Source: Sphingomonadales bacterium
GTDB lineage: Bacteria > Pseudomonadota > Alphaproteobacteria > Sphingomonadales > Govanellaceae
NCBI GenBank assembly: GCA_019455285.1
Contig: JACFMS010000011.1
Span: 1-64,000 of the forward strand
Length of the DNA: 64,000 nucleotides
Reading direction: 5' to 3'
Under the pieces are notes generated by a model, which had not been told where the DNA came from, did no database searches, and saw nothing but the letters and a program-made list of their open reading frames with translations. A program made the position numbers and the translations under genes. Position 1 is the stretch's first letter, and the number at the start of each line of letters is the position of its first letter. Of this stretch, positions 44,980-52,493 are shown one piece after another.

Positions 44980-45831
44980 TTAATGCACACCGGCGCCAGG
45001 ATTGAAAAACCGGTCAATGAGAAGTGCGTCTTCTGCCCGGTCGAGAAAGGGTGCGTGGCCCCATTCCCGATAATCAGCCACGACGAGGTCCACCCTTGCC
45101 ACGCGCATGCGTTCAACGATTTCCGGCGTGACGATTGATGACTTCCAGCCGTGAATCAGCATGATCCGTGCTGGCAGAGCCACAAACTGTTCCCAGACCT
45201 CGAAATCGCAGCGGCCATGAACAATATGGCTCTCGATCTTCGGGTCCTGATGAAGGGTGTAACCGCCATCCGGCAGACGCCGCGCGAAACAGGCGGCCTT
45301 TGCACACCAGAAGGCCGCGTCGCGTTCAGGGCCGGCAAGTTCGCCCAAGCCGGTCTTCAGATATGCGGCCACTTCACCCAGCGACAGAAAGTGAGGCTGC
45401 GACCCCATGCTTCTGCCAATCGGCTCCGCCAGTTCGTCCGGCAGGGTCGGGCCGATGTCATTCATCACGAGATGCGTAACCCGGCCCGCAAGAGGGCCGG
45501 ATGCTGCATGAATGCCAAGCACGCCCCCCATCGAGGTGCCGATCCAGCACAGCTTCTCAACCCCCAGTTCGTCGATGATCTCACGAATCAGATCGGCAAA
45601 GACGGGCAGCCGATAATCGCGTTCCGGGTTGGCAGACCAGAATGACTTCCCCCGTCCGGGCAGATCCAGCGCCAGAACACGATAGTTTTCACCGAGATGT
45701 TCTCCGATCTCGATGAAATTCTCAGCAACGCCGAAGCCGCCATGAACAGCCAACACGAAAGGCGCCCCCGGACACCCCCACGATAGCCCCCTGATTTCTC
45801 CCCTTGTTGTTTGAAATAGATGTGTTTCCAT
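44980..45831 (-). CDS. Alpha/beta hydrolase (second of three), first gene of the ligase/beta-oxidation operon
   Basis: A 283-residue hydrolase with LAVHGGFGVAENF, LALDLPGRGKS, nucleophile elbow WIGTSMGGVLG (Ser) and C-terminal YREWGHAPFLDRAED (His). No signal peptide. It heads the operon hydrolase-thiolase-FadB-ligase-hydrolase, so it probably frees the acid that is then activated and oxidised. A TetR-type operator cluster lies directly upstream. Confidence 0.86.
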   Translation of the reverse strand: METHLFQTTRGEIRGLSWGCPGAPFVLAVHGGFGVAENFIEIGEHLGENYRVLALDLPGRGKSFWSANPERDYRLPVFADLIREIIDELGVEKLCWIGTSMGGVLGIHAASGPLAGRVTHLVMNDIGPTLPDELAEPIGRSMGSQPHFLSLGEVAAYLKTGLGELAGPERDAAFWCAKAACFARRLPDGGYTLHQDPKIESHIVHGRCDFEVWEQFVALPARIMLIHGWKSSIVTPEIVERMRVARVDLVVADYREWGHAPFLDRAEDALLIDRFFNPGAGVH

Positions 45832-45841
45832 GCAGCTCTCT

Positions 45842-45893
45842 TTATTGGTGCTATTTATATACCAATTGGTGACATAATGTATTAATGGGTGAC
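45842..45893. promoter_or_regulatory. TetR-type operator cluster, ligase/beta-oxidation operon
   Basis: TATACCAATTGGTGAC (45858-45873) contains the 10-base palindrome ACCAATTGGT and the half-site GGTGAC. Further copies are ATTGGTG (45844-45850) and ATGGGTGAC (45885-45893). The three ATTGGTG-like units start at 45844, 45865 and 45885, spaced 21 and 20 bases, about two DNA turns, so bound dimers would sit on one face. Shares GGTGAC with the sites at 38288 and 46062. Confidence 0.65.
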
Positions 45894-46052
45894 GATGTCA
45901 AACACTTTCTTGCCCAGAACGCGCACCAAGCCCAAGTGAGGATTTGCCTGAAAACAACGGGAAGTTCGTCTTTTCCCAAATGAAAACAGGTGCCTGTATC
46001 GCTTCTTTCGACCTCAATAACTTTTCCTTGAAAATATCCCCTAACCAGTATA

Positions 46053-46088
46053 CCACCATATGTCACCAATAGGTGTATTAAAACACCA
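46053..46088. promoter_or_regulatory. TetR-type operator cluster, second receptor promoter
   Basis: GTCACCAATAGGTGTA (46062-46077) is an imperfect palindrome with half-sites GTCACC and GGTG. Extra CACCA units start at 46054, 46064 and 46084, spaced 10 and 20 bases. It lies about 55-90 bases before the receptor ATG. It matches the other two cargo promoter sites in half-site and 4-base centre. Confidence 0.65.
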
Positions 46089-46141
46089 TAAAGATACGTC
46101 GAAACAGAGGCTTCGTTTTCTTTCACGATGGGAGACAAAGA

Positions 46142-48318
46142 ATGTGCACCGGCTATTTTAAAGGCGCGTCGCTTACGGCGTTGATGGCGGCCATGGCGAT
46201 CCCCGCGGCAGCGCAGGATTCGGATAGCAGCCGCTTTCAGCTGGAAGAAATTCTGGTAACGGCGCAAAAGCGTGAGCAACGCCTGCGCGATGTGCCGTTG
46301 AGCATTACCGCATTCACATCGGACAGCATCCAGCGTATCGGTGCCGACAGATTCGAGGATTATTCACGCGCTGTGCCGAGCCTTGTGCCTGCTCCGGTCG
46401 GGCCAACCACACGTTTCACGCTGCGCGGGATCTCAACCTCGACGGCGGCGCTAACCACGCAGCCCACGGTCGGTATTTTTATTGATGATGTTCCCGTGAC
46501 CGACAATTACATTGCCTTCAACTCTCCGGACCTTCGCCTCTTCGATGTCGAACGGGTGGAAATCCTGCGCGGGCCGCAAGGCACATTGTTGGGCGCAAGT
46601 TCGCTGGCCGGAGCAGTGCGCATCATCACCGCCAAGCCGAATTTGAGCGAATATGAGGCCAGGGTGGAAATGACAGGCTCCACCACAGCGCATGGCAGTG
46701 AAAGCCTGGCGCTCAGCGGTATGGTCAATGTACCGGTCATTGAAGACAAATTGGCCATCCGCGCGGTTGCCTACAAGCGCCACAATGGCGGCTATATCGA
46801 CGATATCGGGCTTGATCAGAAGGACGCCAATGTCACAAAGACATATGGCGGGCGTCTCTATGTGGGCCTTCAGCCGACGGAAGACTGGAATATCATCGCA
46901 TCTGTAAGCTATCAGAACGACCTGATACGAGGCTATACCGGCACTTTTCTGAACCCGCCGGAAGGTGCGGACGAGTTGAATTGGTTCTCCTATATCCAGC
47001 CCCGAGTGCCGAGCGACCTGCTGACCATGCAGCTTCAGACCACCTATGATCTGGGTTGGGCCGATATATTCGCCAATATTTCCCATAGCAAGCAGAATGC
47101 GCTTTATGTACAGGACGCCACATTGTTTTCCGTGGTGTTTGGCGGTTTGACCATCGGCACGCCTTACTTTTTCGACAGCAACACCAGAACAACGGTTGCC
47201 GAATTTCGACTGGTCTCGAAAAACGATCGGCCCTTGCGATATGTTCTGGGCGGCTTCTACAACAAGAAAAGGCGCGATTTCACAGCCCGGATCAATCAGG
47301 AAGCCTTTGTGCCAATCTTTGGAACAGACCTGATCTATCAGTCTGACGGCCCTGAGAATCCGTCCCGTGAGCTGGCGGTCTTTGGTGATGTCACCTATGC
47401 TTTGGGTGACCTTGAAGCCACCGTTGGGTTGCGAGCGTTCAAGAACAGGTTTTCGCTCACAAGCATCACTTCCGGCCTTTCGCTGGGATTGCCCGACACA
47501 GTCCTGTCGATTACGGAAGAAAACAGGTCGTCATCCGTAACACCACGTTTCTCCCTCAAATACAATGTATCGGACACGGCAAACGTTTATGCGACGGTTG
47601 CCAAGGGATACCGCTTTGGCCTTGTGAATGCGGTCAACAATCCGCTGGCGCCCAAAACATATGACTCGGACTCGCTATGGAATTATGAAATCGGTGCGAA
47701 GGGCGTTTTCTTTGATGGCCGGGTTTCTCTCGAATCCGCGCTCTATTACATCGACTGGCGGGATTTTCAGGTCAATCTGGTGCTTCCCGAAGGTGTCGGG
47801 AATTTCACCGTGAATGGCGGCAAAGCGCGCTCCTATGGCGCGGAAATCGCCATGGCAGCCCAGATCACAGACAATCTGATCCTTGAAGTCTCGGGCAGCA
47901 CACCAACGCCAAGCTGGCTGAGGATATCCCCAATCTCGTGCAGAACTCCGGAGTCATCGGCGCCCTGAAGGGCGACCGCCTGCCCGGCGTACCAAAATAC
48001 CAGAGCTCGGCGGCAATCCAGTATAATTTTGACGGCATCGGAGGGGCTGAAAGCTCCATAAGGTTTGAACACCAATATATTGGCTCGTCTCTCACCGATT
48101 TCACACCCGCAGGGGCACTTGAAATCGGTGGGTTCAACGTCGTCAACGCCCGTACGACCATGTCGTACGAAGGTTATGATATTACCCTATTCGCAAATAA
48201 CCTGTTCGACAGTAAGGGCATTACCAACGCCATTCATGGTATGGTTCTGCCTATTACGGATGCGGCCTTTCGTATCCGCCCGAGAACGCTCGGAATAACC
48301 TTGCGCGCAGATTTCTGA
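46142..48318 (+). pseudogene. TonB-dependent receptor with a one-base frameshift
   Basis: A second receptor: weak signal sequence ending IPAAAQ, LEEILVTAQKREQRLRDVPLSITAF, plug with FTLRGISTSTAALTTQPTVGIFIDDV and VERVEILRGPQGTLLGASSLAGAVRII, then barrel. The frame runs from 46142 to a stop at 47966-47968, but after GGC AGC at 47894-47899 the sequence fits the family only if one base is added (AGC TAC ACC AAC instead of AGC ACA CCA). The other frame then continues with NLVQNSGVIGALKGDRLPGVPKYQ to a proper TLRADF end at 48318. Restored length 725 residues, normal for the family. Either a recent mutation or a sequencing indel; everything else is intact. Confidence 0.85.
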
Positions 48319-48376
48319 CTTCGCTGTCCGAGCAAGCGCTCGCCGACCATGAATATCCAGAAGGAGCAATAATACC

Positions 48377-49204
48377 ATGCCGATATCCACTGCCAACGGA
48401 GTGCCGGTTTATTACGAAGTCCATGGCAAAGGGTTTCCCGTGCTGATGATCACTGGCATGGCAAGCGTGATGGATTGGTTCCATTACACCATTCCAGCTT
48501 TTGTCGAAGCCGGATTTCAGGTGATTGCCCAGGACCTGCGCGGCAGCAACCGGGACGGTATAACCGCACCGCTGCGGCCATATTCGACAGAAGATATGGC
48601 GCGGGATTCGATTGGAATACTCGATGATCTGGGTATTGAACGGGCCCATATTTTCGGCATGTCGATGGGGGGTATCGTTTCTCAAGTGATCGCGGTCCGG
48701 CACTCCGAACGTGTGGAGCGGCTGATTATTTCCGCCAATGGTCTGGCCCGCATGCCGGAAGACGTAAAAAAGATGGCGTTGGGGCAAGTGGACGATGGCT
48801 CGCCCATCAGTGAGATGCACAGCAGGAAGGCGAGTCGGGAAGAACAGCTTGCCTCGTCCATAAAACTGGCCTTCACGCCTGACATTGCAAGCTACCACCC
48901 CGAACGGCTGCAATTCTTCAAGGACGTCATCTTCACCAGACACGGACCATTGGACGTCACACGAAAGGCACAGGTCATCGCGGCCTGTGAACACGACTTT
49001 CTGGACGAGCTGGCCAATATAAAAGCACGAACACTTCTGATCGTTGGCGAACTGGACCATGTAAACGGAGGTCAGATCGGGGAAATGGCCAATCGCATTC
49101 CCGATAATGAATGTCGAATCCTGCCAGGCATGGCGCACGGTTTTGTACTGGAACACGCGGATGAGATCAACGAAATCACCCTTACCTTCCTTAAGAGGCC
49201 TTAA
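48377..49204 (+). CDS. Alpha/beta hydrolase (third of three)
   Basis: A 275-residue hydrolase: VYYEVHGKGFPVLMITGMAS, AQDLRGSNRDG, nucleophile elbow FGMSMGGIVSQV (Ser) and PGMAHGFVLEHADE (His). AAGGAG precedes the ATG. Cotranscribed with the frameshifted receptor, 58 bases after its end. Closest in style to 3-oxoadipate-lactonase-like hydrolases, but so are many esterases. No signal peptide. Confidence 0.86.
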   Translation: MPISTANGVPVYYEVHGKGFPVLMITGMASVMDWFHYTIPAFVEAGFQVIAQDLRGSNRDGITAPLRPYSTEDMARDSIGILDDLGIERAHIFGMSMGGIVSQVIAVRHSERVERLIISANGLARMPEDVKKMALGQVDDGSPISEMHSRKASREEQLASSIKLAFTPDIASYHPERLQFFKDVIFTRHGPLDVTRKAQVIAACEHDFLDELANIKARTLLIVGELDHVNGGQIGEMANRIPDNECRILPGMAHGFVLEHADEINEITLTFLKRP

Positions 49205-49380
49205 CGATAATAAGGGCCATCTTTCATTATTTTGGCTGCTTCTTATATAAAAAGGCATCATAACTACGACAAAGCCACTTTGAATTGGCACCGTAGGCCT
49301 CTCTTCGAAACATATGCATTAAGCTTTCGGAGGACGTATGGTGCGCTTTGCCAAATTTGATGTCACGAGTTCAGATCTTA

Positions 49381-50561
49381 CTATGCAGAATAAGCTATTT
49401 GCGGAACGCTCTTTATAAGAGCCGCCTGTCGGGAAACACGGTCGAGAGAATAAGCTTCGCGCGTAAACTTTACATTGTTCAAGAGGCCATTGATGTATCC
49501 AGAAATAGTATCGGCCGCCATGACGAGTGCGGTGTCTATCGTGTGGATATAGCGGCTGGTCACTGTACCACGTGAATGACCAAGCAGAGCCGCAATCGTC
49601 ATTTCAGTGAAGCGGAGATCATTTGCCATGCTGGCAAAGCTGTGACGTAAAACATGCGGTGTGATATCCGCAAGGGCAGTATTTTTAAAAACATCTTTCC
49701 AGATTTTTGGAAATCCTGAAAAGACTGTTTCCTCGACAGTTCCCGGAAACACGAGCCCCTCGGGCTTTTCAGGGCGCAAACTGTCAAGAAGATCGATAAC
49801 AGCGAGGCCTACAGGTCGGACAGACGCCCCTTCCTTGCTGTCGATCAGCCGCAAACAGCTATTCTCCACGTCGACCTCGGACCAATTCAGGTTGATGATC
49901 TCACCACGTCGACAGCCCGTCAGCGCCAGAAGTCGGATCATATTTGTCGCAACCTGGAAACGCTTCACACCGGCAGCTTTCTGCAGAATAGTGCCAAGCA
50001 GGTTGTATTCCTCTTCGCTCAGCCTCCGGTCCTTCATCTTATCGGCAGCCTTGCGGACGCCGTGGACCGGGTTCTTCTCGATAATTCCATGCTCCACGGC
50101 ATAGGTAAAAATCCCACCCAGTAGGGCGCAGCAGTACCCGGCCCCCCGCGGACAATCGCTCGGCCACGTCTTTTCGTCTTGATATCCGCCTTCGTCTTCC
50201 CTGCCGTAACATTCCGAAGGAAATGGGTGACATCCGCCGACGTTATATCTTTCACGCGCCGTGTTCCAAGGAGCGGTATAATATGTCGGTGGATCCGGCT
50301 GCGATCGCTAGCCAAGGTTGAGTCCCTCATGGACCGCCGGCCTTTACCAAGGATCAGGCCCTTGTCTGCCTCCTCAAGATATCGGGTGCACAGCTCTTTC
50401 ACGGTTATTGCCTTGGCGTCGAGTTGGCGCACCTCCGCCGGGTTTTCTCCCTGGACTATCCGTCCGAGAAGGACACGTCCCTCCCGGCGGGCGGCTTCCG
50501 TTGCCCATACCCCATGTAGGCCGAAACCCGGCCGTTCGTCGTCCCGACCAAGCCCGATCAA
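49381..50561 (-). pseudogene. Tyrosine integrase of the ICE, truncated and frameshifted
   Basis: Two overlapping frames make one integrase. Frame one (50561 to about 50120) gives HGVWATEAARREGRVLLG and the core-binding domain ITVKELCTRYLEEADKG; frame two (about 50120-49381) gives GGIFTYAVEHGIIEKNPVHGVRK and the catalytic domain with Arg in LTGCRRGEI, HVLRHSF, LLGHS and YIH (Tyr). The break is near 50115-50130, where the family has a few residues more than either frame provides. The N-terminal arm-binding part (about 90 residues) is also missing: a stop lies directly before 50561 and only 100 bases remain to the tRNA. The catalytic residues are all present, but the protein as read cannot be made. 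Confidence 0.85.
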
Positions 50562-50661
50562 TCAGGAAAAAAGATCACGGAATACGAAAAAATTCTGTAG
50601 CCCGGTTGTAGCCTAGGCCAAAACGACGGAATAGTGATTATATTTAAGTCTTTGATTTAAT

Positions 50662-50738
50662 TGGCGCACCCGACACGACTCGAACGTGTGACCTCTGCCT
50701 TCGGAGGGCAGCGCTCTATCCAACTGAGCTACGGGTGC
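50662..50738 (-). tRNA. tRNA-Arg (CCG), ICE attachment site
   Basis: Read on the minus strand the gene begins GCACCCGTAGCTCAGTTGG, has an anticodon arm CTGCC-CTCCGAA-GGCAG giving anticodon CCG (Arg, codon CGG), a T arm with TTCGAGT and an acceptor GGGTGC-G plus encoded CCA. All stems pair. The integrase relic lies on its 3' side, the usual place for an ICE that inserts into the tRNA 3' end and rebuilds it. The matching att repeat would be at the far left end, outside the window. Confidence 0.96.
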
Positions 50739-51018
50739 TCAAGACCTCTCGGCCGGACGCTTGGGGCGTCCACGGCGGGACTTTTACTCAATATAAGCGG
50801 CGAAGGCAAACCCTTCCTGGGCGGCGGTTTGGGCCGGCATTTGGCATTTGTCTTTATCTTTCGGTGAATTCGTTAAAAAACGTATACATTCCTTAACTTA
50901 TCGTTAAAACCGCCGCGCCAAACTGGTCGCCAGTACGAAGCCACGGACCCCAAAAAGAGGGCCGGGTCGAGCCTCGGTGGGGGTCACAAGGACACCGATT
51001 GGCGCGAGGTATGAGACG

Positions 51019-51519
51019 ATGCGGAAGGCGAATGGGCGCAGTTTTTTCCTGCAGACAGCGTATGCATCCATGTGCGATGCCCTGGCGAAAGCGATGCCAT
51101 TGGCGGGGGCGTTGGCGATGGGCGGCGCGGGTCCGGTGCTGGGCGATTGCCACCCCGATCAGGCGGGCTTGGGCGGGGTTGCCCGGACGGCCGAAGAAGC
51201 GGGGCTTGCCATCATCGTTGATTGCGACAGCGATCCCGCCCTGGCCCAGGTGATGGCGCAGGACAGCGACGCCCTGCCGCGCTGGGTACAAGCACAGGCG
51301 GCGAAAGCGGAGGTCGCCGTCGCCGCAAAGGCAAGCGAGACCGAAAAGCCGGAAGCAGATCCGATGCTGCCGCCGCAGGTGGTGTGGAACGACTGGCGGG
51401 TCGATACCCTGCGGCGGGAAAAGACCACCGCCACCAGCCACCTCTATCAGCCGCCCAAGGTGACCACCATCCGCCAGCCCGGCCAGGCGCTGCAAGTGCG
51501 ATTGTTCGTGCCGCTTTAA
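51019..51519 (+). CDS. Uncharacterised exported-looking protein
   Basis: From MRKANGRSFFLQTAYASMCDAL the frame gives 166 residues: an alanine- and glycine-rich, weakly hydrophobic N-terminus (ALAKAMPLAGALAMGGAG), a middle with repeated acidic/alanine composition and a C-terminus VVWNDWRVDTLRREKTTATSHLYQPPKVTTIRQPGQALQVRLFVPL. I recognise no family. The frame is open upstream to a GTG at 50977, which is the alternative start. It is the first chromosomal gene beyond the tRNA and is followed by a strong terminator. Confidence 0.6.
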   Translation: MRKANGRSFFLQTAYASMCDALAKAMPLAGALAMGGAGPVLGDCHPDQAGLGGVARTAEEAGLAIIVDCDSDPALAQVMAQDSDALPRWVQAQAAKAEVAVAAKASETEKPEADPMLPPQVVWNDWRVDTLRREKTTATSHLYQPPKVTTIRQPGQALQVRLFVPL

Positions 51520-51570
51520 GATAAAGCCCACTTGACCGACGACGTTCATTTTCCTCCCCCCACCCTCCTT

Positions 51571-51607
51571 CCCCCGCTTCCCTTCCCTGGAGCGGGGGAT
51601 TTTTTTA
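51571..51607 (+). terminator. Rho-independent terminator after the unknown gene
   Basis: CCCCCGCT (51571-51578) pairs with AGCGGGGG (51591-51598) across a 12-base loop and is followed by ATTTTTTTAA. Confidence 0.85.
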
Positions 51608-51620
51608 AGCGGGGAAAGGC

Positions 51621-51653
51621 GGTCAAAAAAAGAACCCCGGCGCGTGGCCGGGG
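51621..51653 (-). terminator. Rho-independent terminator of the BI-1 family gene
   Basis: CCCCGGC (51635-51641) pairs with GCCGGGG (51647-51653). On the minus strand the hairpin is followed by a T-rich run (the A7 at 51625-51631), so it ends the gene at 51684-52403. Confidence 0.85.
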
Positions 51654-51683
51654 CTCTCTTGGTATGAATTGATGCCGGGCGGA

Positions 51684-52403
51684 TCAGCGGCGCTCGCCGA
51701 ACAGCCGCAACAGCATGAGGAACATGTTCAAGAAATCGAGATAAAGGCTCAACGCCCCCATCACCGCTTTCTTGGTCGCAACCTCGCCGCCGTCGGCATG
51801 CCAGTACATTTCCTTGATCTTCTGGGTATCATAGGCGGTCAGACCGGCGAAGATCAGCACGCCGAGTACGGACACCGCAAATTGCAGCCCGGTGGATTTG
51901 AGGAAGATGTTGACCACGCTGGCGATGATGATGCCGAAAAGGCCCATGATCAGGAACGAGCCGAAGCCCGTCAGATCGCGCTTGGTGGTGTAGCCCCACA
52001 AGCTTAAGGCCCCGAACGACGCCGCGGTGATGAAGAACACCCGGGCGACGCTTTCACCGGTATAGATGGCGAAGATCGAGGCGATGGACAGCCCGACCAG
52101 GGCGGCATAGACCCAAAACAGCGCCTGCAAGGTCGAGGCGCGCATGCGATTGACGCCGGCGCTTAAGGCAAAGACCAGCACCAGGGGGGCGAAAATCACC
52201 ACCCACATCAGGGGTGTGCCGAAGATTGCCTGCATCATGGTCTCGCTCTGCGCGGTCAAGAGCGCCACCATCCCGGTGAGCAACAAAGCCGAGGCCATGT
52301 AGTTGTAGACTTTCAGCATATACGACCGCAGTCCCCCATCGACCGCCGCGCCGGCGCGGGCCGTGTCCAGGGTGTTGCGACGCACGTCAAACCGTTCAAC
52401 CAT
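51684..52403 (-). CDS. Bax inhibitor-1/YccA family membrane protein
   Basis: A 239-residue protein with seven hydrophobic segments, beginning MVERFDVRRNTLDTARAGAAVDGGLRSYMLKVYNYMASALLLTG, the usual bacterial BI-1 (YbhL/YccA) N-terminus, and ending SLYLDFLNMFLMLLRLFGERR. TAYDTQKIKEMY is the conserved motif carrying the acidic pair linked to calcium leak. GAGAGG precedes the ATG at 52403; a longer frame starting 22 codons upstream is not family-like. Inner membrane; role in bacteria poorly defined. Confidence 0.92.
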   Translation of the reverse strand: MVERFDVRRNTLDTARAGAAVDGGLRSYMLKVYNYMASALLLTGMVALLTAQSETMMQAIFGTPLMWVVIFAPLVLVFALSAGVNRMRASTLQALFWVYAALVGLSIASIFAIYTGESVARVFFITAASFGALSLWGYTTKRDLTGFGSFLIMGLFGIIIASVVNIFLKSTGLQFAVSVLGVLIFAGLTAYDTQKIKEMYWHADGGEVATKKAVMGALSLYLDFLNMFLMLLRLFGERR

Positions 52404-52493
52404 AAAAAAACCTCTCGTTAGAGTCAGGGTTGAGTACCCCGATATTGGCATCAAAGCCGAGGATTTCAAGTAAAACCGGACCGCCGCGCCCCT

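Larger units (their letters stand above)
45832..46141. other. Divergent promoter region between ligase operon and second receptor
   Basis: No gene here; a 142-codon minus-strand frame crossing it has no protein-like features. It is strikingly AT-rich compared with both flanks and carries two clusters of the cargo operator motif, one near each operon start. Confidence 0.6.
1..50661. mobile_element. Integrative and conjugative element (partial, right part)
   Basis: A continuous block of conjugation, excision-control, defence and catabolic genes ends at the 3' end of a tRNA-Arg gene, next to a tyrosine integrase relic. The Trb/TraG set, RlxS-type relaxase, TraF peptidase, DUF2840, DUF736 and DUF2274 genes and the XRE/DUF2285 regulators are the standard gene set of alphaproteobacterial ICEs related to the Mesorhizobium symbiosis islands. 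The left boundary is not in the window; the element must extend past position 1 because no second attachment site or chromosomal gene is seen there. The damaged integrase suggests that it may no longer mobilise itself. The limits are inferred. Confidence 0.8.

Noticed and set aside
1-50661. A second att repeat of the tRNA-Arg 3' end within the window
   Set aside because: I did not find another copy of the GGCGCACCCGACACGACT stretch by reading; the left end must be outside, but this needs a computed search.
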